From: Streptomyces reniochalinae
GTDB taxonomy: Bacteria > Actinomycetota > Actinomycetes > Streptomycetales > Streptomycetaceae
Assembly: GCF_003323735.1 (NCBI RefSeq)
Contig: NZ_QOIM01000023.1
Span: 1-64,000, forward strand
DNA: 64,000 nt
Reading direction: 5' to 3'
Position 1 is the first letter of the stretch; each line of letters begins with the position of its first letter. The notes under the pieces were generated by a model. That model did not search any database. It was not told where the DNA came from and was given only the letters and a program-made list of their open reading frames with translations. Below are positions 9,594 to 17,438 of this stretch, piece by piece. The translations under genes were made by a program, and so were the position numbers.

Positions 9594-10862
9594 TCAGACG
9601 GCCACCGTGGCGCGGAAGAGCGTACCGTCACCGGAGATCCGTACCTCCTCCCCGGCGGGCACGTAGGCGGAACGTCCCGGAGTGAGGTGCAGTTCGGCTT
9701 CCCCGCGGGCCCCGTCGGCGCCACCCCTCGGCGCGCCGCCGCCGGAGCCGGCGCCCTCACCAAAACCGGCACCCGCGCCGGAGTCCGCGCCTTCGGGGCC
9801 GTGCAGCACGGCCGTCCCCTCCGTGCACAGCAGGATCTGGGCGGCGGGCGCGTGCAGTGCGTGCGGGGTGGCGCCGGGTACGAGGGCGAAGCGGGAGAGC
9901 CTGAACTCGCCCGCGGGGGTCTCGTAGACCTCTTCGCCCGTGTGCGCGTCCGCCTCGGGACGCAGCACACCGGGGTCCGTCGGTTCGAAGCGCACGATGT
10001 GCAGCAGCTCGTCCACGTCCACGTGCTTGGGCGTGAGGCCGCAGCGCAGCACGTTGTCGGAGTTGGCCATGATCTCGACGCCGAGGCCGCTGAGGTAGGC
10101 GTGCGGGACGCCCGCCCCGAGGAAAAGTGCCTCTCCCGGGCGCAGTACCACGTGGTTGAGGAGCATGGCGGCGAGGACACCCGGGTCGCCCGGGTAGTGC
10201 CGGGCGATGTCGGCGTAGACGGCGTGCTCGGTGCTTCCTGCCGCCGCCTCGGCCGCCGCGGCGACCGTGGCGGCCATCTCGTCCTTGTCGGCCGTCAGCA
10301 GGGCGGTGAGGACCTCGCGCAGCGCGTCGGTCTCCGGGTGGGCGCGCAGGATGTCGGCGTACGGCTTGAGGCCGTCGACACCGAGGCTCTCCAGCAGCTC
10401 GGCCGCCTGGTGCGGGTGACGGAAGCCGCACAGTCCTTCGAAGGGGGTGAGTGCGCAGATCAGCTCGGGTTTGTGGTGGGCGTCCTTGTAGTTGCGGTGC
10501 GGCGCGTCCAGGGGCACTCCGCGCTCTTCCTCGTCGGCGTGGCCCGCCGCCGCCTGGGCGCTGTCGGGGTGCACCTGGAGGGAGAGAGGGGCGTCCGCCG
10601 CGAGGAGCTTGAGCAGGAAGGGCAGCCGGGGGCCGTACGCCTGCACTGTCCGCGCACCCAGTTCGCGCTCCGGTTGCGCCGCGATCACGTCGGACAGCGG
10701 CTGCGGTCCCGCTCCCCGCTCGACGCGGGAGGGCGCGCCCGGGTGGGCGCCCATCCACAGCTCGGCCTGGGGCTCCCCTGTGGGAGCCTCACCGAACAGT
10801 GCGGGCAGGGCGGTGGTGGAGCCCCAGGCGTACGGCCTGACGGTGTTCTCCAGACGATCCAT
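9594..10862 (-). CDS. manA: Mannose-6-phosphate isomerase, class I
   Basis: 422-residue cytosolic zinc enzyme interconverting fructose 6-phosphate and mannose 6-phosphate, the entry step to GDP-mannose. Recognisable elements are the N-terminal VRPYAWGSTTALP, AELWMGAHPGAPS, the cupin zinc motif LSLQVHPDS, and HHKPELICALTPFEGLCGFR, followed by the C-terminal cupin region with ANSDNVLRCGLTPKHVD. Two Gly/Ala-rich insertions near the C-terminus (about residues 360-385) are unusual low-complexity additions. It heads the block with the SIS protein, Trm112 and manB, all on the minus strand, in an order conserved across actinobacteria. Confidence 0.95.
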   Translation of the reverse strand: MDRLENTVRPYAWGSTTALPALFGEAPTGEPQAELWMGAHPGAPSRVERGAGPQPLSDVIAAQPERELGARTVQAYGPRLPFLLKLLAADAPLSLQVHPDSAQAAAGHADEEERGVPLDAPHRNYKDAHHKPELICALTPFEGLCGFRHPHQAAELLESLGVDGLKPYADILRAHPETDALREVLTALLTADKDEMAATVAAAAEAAAGSTEHAVYADIARHYPGDPGVLAAMLLNHVVLRPGEALFLGAGVPHAYLSGLGVEIMANSDNVLRCGLTPKHVDVDELLHIVRFEPTDPGVLRPEADAHTGEEVYETPAGEFRLSRFALVPGATPHALHAPAAQILLCTEGTAVLHGPEGADSGAGAGFGEGAGSGGGAPRGGADGARGEAELHLTPGRSAYVPAGEEVRISGDGTLFRATVAV

Positions 10863-10937
10863 GAGGTGTGCGTTCCTACTCGTGCAGTGGCTGGAAGGGC
10901 GTACCGCCGCACCGGCACGGCGTGGTGCCGGGCCGGT

Positions 10938-12272
10938 TCACGCCCAAGGGGAGTCGGTGTCGGCGAGCGCGAGGTAAACGGCGCAGAAATCGGCGGTGGC
11001 GATCAGTTCGGCCGCCGCCTGGAGGGGGCTGCTGCCCTCGGTCGGCTCCAGTTCGCTGAGCGGTGTGTCGTGCGCGTAGGCCAGGTCGCGGGCCGCGACG
11101 GTGGCGGAGTCGACGCCCGGGGGCGCCTCCCGCAGCAGGACGACGCGTGGGCGCAGGGTCTCTGGCTCCTCCACACGGTCGCGGAAGAAGTCGTCGCCTC
11201 CCGGACGGTAGGCGTACGGGCCCGTCAGCAGTGCCCCGTGCGCGGTCATGGCCTCGGGCAGTTCGGCGGGGAGCGCCGGCCTGCCCGGCAGTGCCGCGAA
11301 GGCCGCCGTCCAGTGGCGGGCGGCGGCGCCCGCGATGCCGCCCTCGCTCCACATCAGGGGGAGGGCACCGGCCAGTTCGACGGCCAGCGTCTTGCCGGGG
11401 TTGCTGTAGGGGGCGACGGCGGGGCCGCAGCGCTCGGCGACCTCGTCGAGCCGGTCGGCGAGCGCACCGAGTGCGGAGGGGCCGCTCTCGGTCAGCCCGA
11501 GCCGGTCGGTGAGCAGCAGCAGCGGTGCGAGGAGTGCCCAGAGGGTTCCGGGGGCGCCGACGGGCTGCCCCGCGTCGCCCGCAGGGGTGCCGTTCCCGCG
11601 CGGGGCGCCGCTTCCGCCCGCCCCCGCAGTGGCGCCGTCCTCGTCGGCTTTTCTCCCTGTGGCGCTCTCGCCGGCCGCCCGTTCCGCCACGTCCGCGCTC
11701 GAGGTGTCGCGGAACCGGTCGTCCGTGTCCTCGGCGACGGGGCGCCCGGGCATGTCGGGAGAGGCATAGATCTCGTACGGGCCGGGCGCCAGCGGCACGG
11801 CGAACCCGCGGGTCTCGCCCAACGCGTCGCTCAGCGGGGCACCCTCAGGGGTGACGGCGACGACGGCGCAGCCGCGTCGGTAGGCCTGTTCGAGCAGCGC
11901 CGTCAGGCCGGGTTCCGTTCCGTCCGGCGTGACGAGCAGCAGAAGGTCCACAGGGCCCGCCCATCCGGGCAGCGACCAGCGCAGCGCCCCGGCGGCCGTG
12001 TGCGCGCCGGAGGGGCGCAACCTCGTGACGGGAACAGCGCCTCCTGTGAGGGCACCGAGCAGGTCGGCGACGCACCCGGTCGCGGGCCCGGGGCCGGCGA
12101 CCAGGAGCGCGCGGGGGCGGCCCTCCGGGCGCAGCTTCTCCAGGCCCGCCTCGGTGGCGTGCCGCAACCCCGTACGGACGCGTGCCCCGGCTTCCGCCAC
12201 TCCGCGCAGCAGGCCGCGTACGTCGGCGCGGGCCAGCGCCTCGGGGGCGTCGAGGAGCGTCTCGTCGAGCAT
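10938..12272 (-). CDS. SIS-domain protein, phosphosugar isomerase-like
   Basis: 444 residues. The N-terminal half contains a SIS-like fold (ALLVAGPGPATGCVADLLGAL, then LLLLVTPDGTEPGLTALLEQA); the C-terminal half resembles bacterial bifunctional phosphoglucose/phosphomannose isomerases (NPGKTLAVELAGALPLMWSE). A Pro/Ala/Glu-rich insert separates them. Position between manA and manB suggests a role in hexose-phosphate interconversion, but catalytic activity is not demonstrable here. The ATG at 12272 follows a strong GGAGG ribosome site and matches the expected MLDETLLDAPEAL start; the frame stays open upstream through the 21-bp repeats. Confidence 0.8.
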   Translation of the reverse strand: MLDETLLDAPEALARADVRGLLRGVAEAGARVRTGLRHATEAGLEKLRPEGRPRALLVAGPGPATGCVADLLGALTGGAVPVTRLRPSGAHTAAGALRWSLPGWAGPVDLLLLVTPDGTEPGLTALLEQAYRRGCAVVAVTPEGAPLSDALGETRGFAVPLAPGPYEIYASPDMPGRPVAEDTDDRFRDTSSADVAERAAGESATGRKADEDGATAGAGGSGAPRGNGTPAGDAGQPVGAPGTLWALLAPLLLLTDRLGLTESGPSALGALADRLDEVAERCGPAVAPYSNPGKTLAVELAGALPLMWSEGGIAGAAARHWTAAFAALPGRPALPAELPEAMTAHGALLTGPYAYRPGGDDFFRDRVEEPETLRPRVVLLREAPPGVDSATVAARDLAYAHDTPLSELEPTEGSSPLQAAAELIATADFCAVYLALADTDSPWA

Positions 12273-12311
12273 TTTCCGTAGCCTCCGATCGGCTTCCGGT
12301 TGCTTTCCGGT

Positions 12312-12416
12312 GGTTCCTTCGGCACGGCCGATGGGTCCTCTGGCTCGGCCGGTGATGTCGCCGGCACGGCCTGTGGGTCCTTCGGCGCTGCCGGTGGGTC
12401 CTTCAGCGCGGCCGTT
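12312..12416. repeat. 21-bp tandem repeat, five copies
   Basis: Five consecutive 21-bp units (GGGTCCTTCGGCGCTGCCGGT type) start at 12312, 12333, 12354, 12375 and 12396. The period is a multiple of three, so the minus frame that continues into the SIS gene reads a heptapeptide repeat (AEGPTGR type). It lies in the 394-bp gap between the SIS and Trm112 genes. Confidence 0.8.
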
Positions 12417-12437
12417 GCCGTCTTCCGGTGGCCCCCG

Positions 12438-12529
12438 GCGCGGTGTTCCCGCCGGAGTCCCGTGTCCAGAGGGACGTCCGGGCCGGGCGCGGTGTTCCCG
12501 CCACGGTCCTGTGTCCTGCGGGACGTCCG
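12438..12529. repeat. 48-bp period direct repeat, two copies
   Basis: Two copies of a unit beginning GGCGCGGTGTTCCCGCC and ending GGGACGTCCG start at 12438 and 12486, next to the 21-bp array. The remaining part of the gap, 12530-12666, has no visible feature. Confidence 0.7.
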
Positions 12530-12666
12530 GAAGCGCGCCGGAGAGGCCATCCGAAGAGGCACTCCCTGGCAGAAGAGGCATCCTGGCGAGGGCACCAGGC
12601 GCAGCGCCCGGGGGAGCCGTTCCTGCGGGCTCCCGGCGGGCACCGTCCGACGGCGGCGTGTGCGGG

Positions 12667-12840
12667 TCAGGCGGGGCGGCGGGCCTCGTCCACCAGGAGG
12701 ACCGGAATCCCGTCACGCACCGGATACACCAAGCCGCACTCCGCGCCCTGGGTGCACTGCAACTCGTCGCCCTCCTCGCGCAGCGGCGCGTGACACGCCG
12801 GACAGGCGAGGATCTCCAGGAGTCCGGCTTCGAGCGGCAT
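12667..12840 (-). CDS. Trm112 family zinc-ribbon protein
   Basis: 57 residues. Two cysteine pairs are laid out as a small zinc ribbon: LACPACHAPL near the N-terminus and a further Cys in QGAECGLVYPVRDGIPVLL. Trm112 proteins are small partners that stabilise methyltransferases in eukaryotes and archaea; bacterial homologues (YcaR/UPF0434 type) have no settled function. The ATG at 12840 follows GGAGGA. It sits between manB and the SIS gene, a position conserved in actinobacteria. Confidence 0.9.
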   Translation of the reverse strand: MPLEAGLLEILACPACHAPLREEGDELQCTQGAECGLVYPVRDGIPVLLVDEARRPA

Positions 12841-12941
12841 GTGTTCCTCCAGGTACGGGGCGACGGCGGTGTGCCGACTGTGTTGTGCTGACTGTGCCGT
12901 CAGGGTACCGCCGCGGACGGGGGACGGGGCCGGGGGCGCCG

Positions 12942-14327
12942 TCAGGCCTCGGCGTCCCGTTCGGTCTCCGCCCGCACGATGGCCAGCACCTCGTCCCTGA
13001 TGCGTTCGACCGTCTCCGTGTCGCAGGCCTCCACGTTCAGACGGAGCAGCGGTTCCGTGTTGGACGGGCGGAGGTTGAACCACCAGTTGACGCCCGTGAC
13101 GGACAGCCCGTCCAGCTCGTCGATGGTGACGCCCTCGGTGCCCGCGAAGACGGCCTTCACCGCGCTGGTGCGGTTGAACTGGTCCTCGACGGTGCTGTTG
13201 ATCTCGCCGGAGGAGGGATAGCGGTCGTAGTGGGCGACCAGCTGGGAGAGCGTTCCCTGCTGCCCGCCGAGCGCGGCCAGCACGTGCAGGGCGGCGAGCA
13301 TGCCGGTGTCGGCGTTCCAGAAGTCGCGGAAGTAGTAGTGGGCCGAGTGCTCGCCACCGAAGATCGCGCCTGTGCGGGCCATCTCCGCCTTGATGAACGA
13401 GTGGCCGACGCGGGTGCGTACGGGGGCGCCGCCGCTCTCCCTGACCACCTCCGGCACCGCCCGGGAGGTGATCAGGTTGTGGATCACCGTGGCGCCCGGG
13501 GCCTTGGCCAGCTCGCGGGAGGCCACCAGCGCGGTGATCGCGGACGGCGGGACGGGCTCGCCCCGCTCGTCCACGACGAAGCAGCGGTCGGCGTCGCCGT
13601 CGAAGGCGAGGCCGATGTCGGCGCCGGTCTGGAGCACCCGGTGCCGCAGGTCGACGATGTTCTTCGGATCGAGCGGGTTGGCCTCGTGGTTGGGGAAGGT
13701 GCCGTCCAGCTGGAAGTACATCGCGTCCAGTTCGACCGGCAGCTCGGCCAGCACGGTGGGCACGGTGTGCCCGCCCATGCCGTTGCCGGCGTCGACGACG
13801 ACCTTCAGGGGCCGGATGCCCGACAGGTCGACCAGGGAGCGCAGATAGGCCGCGTACTCCTCCAGCATGTCCCGTCGGCTGACGGTGCCTTGGGGTGCGT
13901 CGCCCGCCGGAGCACCGCCCGCGTCCATCCACCGCTCGACCAGGGAGCGGATCTGAGCCAGTCCTGTGTCCTCGCCGACGGGCGCGGCACCGCGGCGGCA
14001 CATCTTGATGCCGTTGTACTGGGCCGGGTTGTGGCTGGCGGTGAACATGGCACCGGCCGTGTCCAGTTGGCCGCTGGCGAAGTACAGCTGGTCGGTGGAG
14101 CACAGGCCGATCTCGGTGACGTCGGCGCCCTGGGACGCCGCGCCTTGTGCGAACGCGCGCGCGAGTCCTGGGGAGGAGGGCCGCATGTCGTGCCCGACGA
14201 CGATGGCGGGGGCCTCGGTGACGCGGACGAAGGCGGCACCGAACAGTTCGGCGGTCCCCTCGTCCCACTGGTCCGGCACCACACCGCGCACGTCGTACGC
14301 CTTCACGATCTGAGACAGATCAGCCAC
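12942..14327 (-). CDS. manB: Phosphomannomutase/phosphoglucomutase
   Basis: 461-residue cytosolic alpha-D-phosphohexomutase converting mannose 6-phosphate to mannose 1-phosphate. The phosphoserine loop is TASHNPAQYNGIK, the Mg2+ loop is DGDADRCF, the sugar-binding motif is GEHSAHYYFRD, and the C-terminal phosphate loop is NLRPSNTEPLLRL. All four active-site segments are present and the length is standard. The start is GTG at 14327, preceded by GAAAGGG. With manA and the guanylyltransferase at 27.5 kb it completes the route from fructose 6-phosphate to GDP-mannose. Confidence 0.95.
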   Translation of the reverse strand: MADLSQIVKAYDVRGVVPDQWDEGTAELFGAAFVRVTEAPAIVVGHDMRPSSPGLARAFAQGAASQGADVTEIGLCSTDQLYFASGQLDTAGAMFTASHNPAQYNGIKMCRRGAAPVGEDTGLAQIRSLVERWMDAGGAPAGDAPQGTVSRRDMLEEYAAYLRSLVDLSGIRPLKVVVDAGNGMGGHTVPTVLAELPVELDAMYFQLDGTFPNHEANPLDPKNIVDLRHRVLQTGADIGLAFDGDADRCFVVDERGEPVPPSAITALVASRELAKAPGATVIHNLITSRAVPEVVRESGGAPVRTRVGHSFIKAEMARTGAIFGGEHSAHYYFRDFWNADTGMLAALHVLAALGGQQGTLSQLVAHYDRYPSSGEINSTVEDQFNRTSAVKAVFAGTEGVTIDELDGLSVTGVNWWFNLRPSNTEPLLRLNVEACDTETVERIRDEVLAIVRAETERDAEA

Positions 14328-14412
14328 GGCCAGCCCTTTCTGGGTTGTCGGTCGGCAACGGGCACAAATCTACCCGTGGGTGTGACGGGCGCAGCGCGGC
14401 AGCACGGGTGAC

Positions 14413-14811
14413 CTACGGTTCCGGGGACCGCAGGACCCTCAGATGGCCGCGCCGGGCGACCTCCATCGGGTCGGCGTCCCGCCCGTCGGCACCCCGCAGC
14501 CCTTCCTGCGGTGACGGGTCCCGGGGGTCGGGGCGCGGCGTACGGGCGGCCTCACGCACGGCGTTGGCGAGAGCTTCGAGGTCGTCACTGCTGGGCCGGG
14601 CCGCTGCGGTGTCGACAGCGAGCCGTACGACCTCCCAGCCGCGGGGCGCGGTGAGCCGCTCGGAGTGCTCGGCGCACAGGTCGTAGCAGTGGGGCTCGGC
14701 GTAGGTGGCCAGCGGCCCCAGGACGGCTGTGGAGTCCGCGTAGACGTACGTGAGCGTCGCGACGGCGGGACGACCGCAAGCGGTGCGCGAACATCGACGT
14801 ACAGGGCTCAC
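14413..14811 (-). CDS. DUF3499 family protein
   Basis: 132 residues. The N-terminal half has a Cys/His pattern suggestive of a metal-binding ribbon: VRRCSRTACGRPA, then EPHCYDLCAEHSERL. The C-terminal half is Asp/Arg/Pro-rich. Function is unknown; the family is confined largely to actinobacteria and keeps this place between manB and the metallopeptidase. The GTG at 14811 gives the family N-terminus; the frame extends upstream to 15147 but without similarity. Confidence 0.8.
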   Translation of the reverse strand: MSPVRRCSRTACGRPAVATLTYVYADSTAVLGPLATYAEPHCYDLCAEHSERLTAPRGWEVVRLAVDTAAARPSSDDLEALANAVREAARTPRPDPRDPSPQEGLRGADGRDADPMEVARRGHLRVLRSPEP

Positions 14812-15296
14812 GACGTTGGACCGTACCGCACTCTTGAGCGGGCCGCGACGACTCGCCCCGACGTCACCCTGCCGTGTCGTCCGTGTTCGCCGGAAACGCC
14901 TGATCTGCTGAAAGACCCCGTGGAAAGGGCCCGGAGACCCTTCGTCCCCCGCCGCCAGGGCGTGTCCGGGTCCGGAAGGGCAGGCAATCCACCCGAGCCC
15001 GGTCATTTCACACTCGGCGTTCGGCCGAAAGAGGAGCTCATCAGAGCAGAAGGGGGAACCGATCCCTCCGCGCGGACAAGCCGTCGGCCGGAGCACAGGC
15101 GGAGTCGCCGCCGGGCGGCCGCAAAGGGACCCGCAAGCGGCCCGCAAGGCCGACCGTCGGGGCGCACGCTGAGCGCCCAGCGGTGGCCCGCACGAGGCGT
15201 CCCACGGGGCGCGGACCGGGCAGCCGCCTGACGGCAGGGCCCCGGCGCGCCGGTGGCCCCCCGCTCGACGTGCGCGGCGGGCTACGCTCAGGGGTG
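14812..15296. other. 485-bp divergent intergenic region
   Basis: Region between the DUF3499 gene and the zincin-like gene. Apart from the -10 element at 15283 I see no promoter, structured RNA or credible small gene. Around 15119-15150 there is a short repeated CCGCAA-containing motif. Confidence 0.5.
15283..15288 (+). promoter_or_regulatory. -10 element for a leaderless transcript
   Basis: TACGCT ends 5 nt before an in-frame GTG (15294) and 8 nt before the ATG (15297), the arrangement expected for leaderless mRNA. Confidence 0.5.
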
Positions 15297-15746
15297 ATGG
15301 ACAGCCCCGTACCGCCGCGCAGGGCCGCCGCCCGGCCGCACAGCCGAGACCGCCACGGCCGCGGCATGCGCGGCCCCATCGCGCCGCCCCAAGTGCCGCT
15401 CGCCGTCAGCCGCGCCGAGGCGTTCGACGACCTGGTGCGCGATTCGGTGGCCCGTCTGGAGCGGCACTGGCCGCAGCTGGCCGGTGTCGAGTTCGCCGTC
15501 CAGGAGGTTCCCCGCTCGGACAACGGAGAGGTGCGGGAGGAAGACGACGCCGTACCGCTCGGACGGGTCGCCGAGGGTGGTGGCAGCCGGCCGGACCGCG
15601 TGATCGTCTTCCGGCGTCCGGTGGAGATCCGCAGCCGCACCAGGGACGAGCGCGCCCTCCTCGTGCACGAGGTCGTGGTGGAACAGGTGGCCGAACTGCT
15701 GGGTCTCGCCCCCGAGTCGGTCGACCCCCGCTACGGCCAGGACTGA
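15297..15746 (+). CDS. Metallopeptidase-family (zincin-like) protein with degenerate HExxH
   Basis: 149 residues, resembling the small zincin-like family PF06262. The C-terminal segment LLVHEVVVEQVAELLGL occupies the place of the family HExxH helix, but only His124 and Glu125 remain: the second zinc His is a Val. The N-terminal 30 residues are basic and Pro-rich. It is therefore doubtful that it is an active zinc protease. It is conserved next to DUF3499 and whiB in actinobacteria. The start is ATG 15297 or the GTG immediately before it; no Shine-Dalgarno sequence is seen and a -10 element lies just upstream. Confidence 0.75.
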   Translation: MDSPVPPRRAAARPHSRDRHGRGMRGPIAPPQVPLAVSRAEAFDDLVRDSVARLERHWPQLAGVEFAVQEVPRSDNGEVREEDDAVPLGRVAEGGGSRPDRVIVFRRPVEIRSRTRDERALLVHEVVVEQVAELLGLAPESVDPRYGQD

Positions 15747-15833
15747 GCCGCCCCGAGAAACGCACGGAAGGGCGGCTGAGGGACGCGGCACGGGTCAGGG
15801 CGGACAGGCGGTGCCCGGGCGCCCCCGGGCACC

Positions 15834-17438
15834 TCAGTCGTCGTTCAGCACCGACAGGTCCTGTGCCGAGCCGGGGACCGCGACGGTGCTCCCGTCGTCC
15901 GGCAGCGCCTGGAGGGTGAAGGCGGGCAGTCCCGACTGCTCGCGCTCCAGCATCCGGGAGGCGTACAACGGCCCTCCCGTCAGGCGCTCCACCGTCACCG
16001 CGTAGGTGCCCTTGCCCCCGGACGGGCGCGGCGGGGTGACGGCTGTGGTGGTGTGCGCCTTCACGGTCACGGTGGTGCTCTTCGGGCTGCCACCGCCGCT
16101 GCCGGCCGACGCGGTCACCCGGACCTTCGCCTCGCCCTTCGGAGCGGTCAGCGACACCGTGGATCCCTTCTCGCTGTTGTCGGCGGCCGTCGCGCGCTTG
16201 TGCACGGGCTGCGTCGCCGGAATGAACGCCGACTCCTGCTTGTCGCCCTTGCCGCGGAGCACGCGGGCCGCCGCGACGATTCCGGGCGCCTCGGCGTCGC
16301 CCTTCGACGGGGAGAGCACCAGGGAGCCCGACTCGCCCTGTGTGAGGTCCTTGAGGTCGACCGTGGTCACCATGCCCGCCTTCACGTGCAGCCGCTCGTG
16401 CCCCGCCGGGCTGATCAGACCGGAACGGCCGGCCAGTTTCACCGTCAGGTCGGCGTCGCGGCCGCCAGGGGCGAAGACGGCGAGCCGCACGGAGGCGGCG
16501 TCCTTGGGGATGCCGGGAAGGACAGCGCCGGGACTCGGGGTGGTGGCGGGAGGGAGCCAGTCACCGCCCAACTTCCGGTCGGACGCCTGCACCTGCGCGC
16601 CCACCCTGCCGGACCGTGCGGTGACGTGCAGCGTCACATTGGTGGCCGGTTCGGGGGTGAGGGTGGACAGCAGGACGGGCACCGTGGAGCGCGGTGGGAC
16701 GGTGATGCCCTCCCCCGCGTCGCCGCCCGCCTTGATTTTGCCCTCCTTGCCGTACAGCTCCAGATCGACGACCGCACTGGTGCTGTCCGGGTTGGTCAGG
16801 TGCACGTAGTCCTGCCTGCCCGCGGCGGTACTGGCGCCGGGGAACCAGAACGTGGTGTCCGGGGCCGAGCACGAGGTGCCCTGGAGCCCGCGTCCCGCGC
16901 CGGCGCTGATGCTCGTCGTCTGCTGCACCGTCCAACCGGGCGCGAACGGGCCGTCCGCCGTGCCGGTGAGCGCGGGCGCCTTGGCGTCGCTGGTGTCCTC
17001 GGTGACCGGTGTGCCGGGGCTGCTGAGGGGGAGGAAGGGTTTGCCGTCCTTCTTCTCGTCGTCCCTCTTGTCTTCTTTCTCGTCCCCCTTCTCGTCTCCC
17101 TTGCCGCCCTTGTCGCCCTTGCCGTCCTTGTCGCCCTTGCTGCCCGATTCCGGGTCCGCGGGGGCCTCGGTGTCGGCGAGTTCGGCGGGGTAGAGGGCGG
17201 CGCTGCCCTTCTTGCCCTGACCGCCCTTGGGCGTGAACGCCGTGTAGGAGGTCTCCGCGACGTCGGACGTGGTCGGACGGGGGCACACCAGCGTGGAGCG
17301 CTCCACGGGCTTGTACGCGGCCGGCTTGGCGCCGTCCCCGCTCTCCGGCGCCTCCTCGGGCGCCCAGACAGTGGCCAGGCCGGTCACGGCAGCCAGCGCG
17401 ACGACGGCGCCGCCGAAGCTGAGGACTGTGCGGTTCAC
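15834..17438 (-). CDS. DUF5719 family exported protein
   Basis: 534 residues. The N-terminal hydrophobic segment VLSFGGAVVALAAVTGLATV is a signal anchor or signal peptide. Residues about 95-135 are a Lys/Asp/Gly-rich linker (GDKDGKGDKGGKGDEKGDEK), and the rest is beta-rich with repeated Ig-like strands (for example PGWTVQQTTSISAG and DYVHLTNPDSTSAVVDLELYG). The function is unknown. The GTG start overlaps the stop of the upstream glycosyltransferase by 4 bp (GTGA), implying translational coupling and a shared role, probably in an extracytoplasmic glycan process. Confidence 0.8.
   Translation of the reverse strand: MNRTVLSFGGAVVALAAVTGLATVWAPEEAPESGDGAKPAAYKPVERSTLVCPRPTTSDVAETSYTAFTPKGGQGKKGSAALYPAELADTEAPADPESGSKGDKDGKGDKGGKGDEKGDEKEDKRDDEKKDGKPFLPLSSPGTPVTEDTSDAKAPALTGTADGPFAPGWTVQQTTSISAGAGRGLQGTSCSAPDTTFWFPGASTAAGRQDYVHLTNPDSTSAVVDLELYGKEGKIKAGGDAGEGITVPPRSTVPVLLSTLTPEPATNVTLHVTARSGRVGAQVQASDRKLGGDWLPPATTPSPGAVLPGIPKDAASVRLAVFAPGGRDADLTVKLAGRSGLISPAGHERLHVKAGMVTTVDLKDLTQGESGSLVLSPSKGDAEAPGIVAAARVLRGKGDKQESAFIPATQPVHKRATAADNSEKGSTVSLTAPKGEAKVRVTASAGSGGGSPKSTTVTVKAHTTTAVTPPRPSGGKGTYAVTVERLTGGPLYASRMLEREQSGLPAFTLQALPDDGSTVAVPGSAQDLSVLNDD

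Noticed and set aside
9687..12281. 864-codon open frame on the plus strand
   Set aside because: It is antisense to manA and the SIS gene, which have clear family motifs. GC-rich third positions keep antisense frames open.
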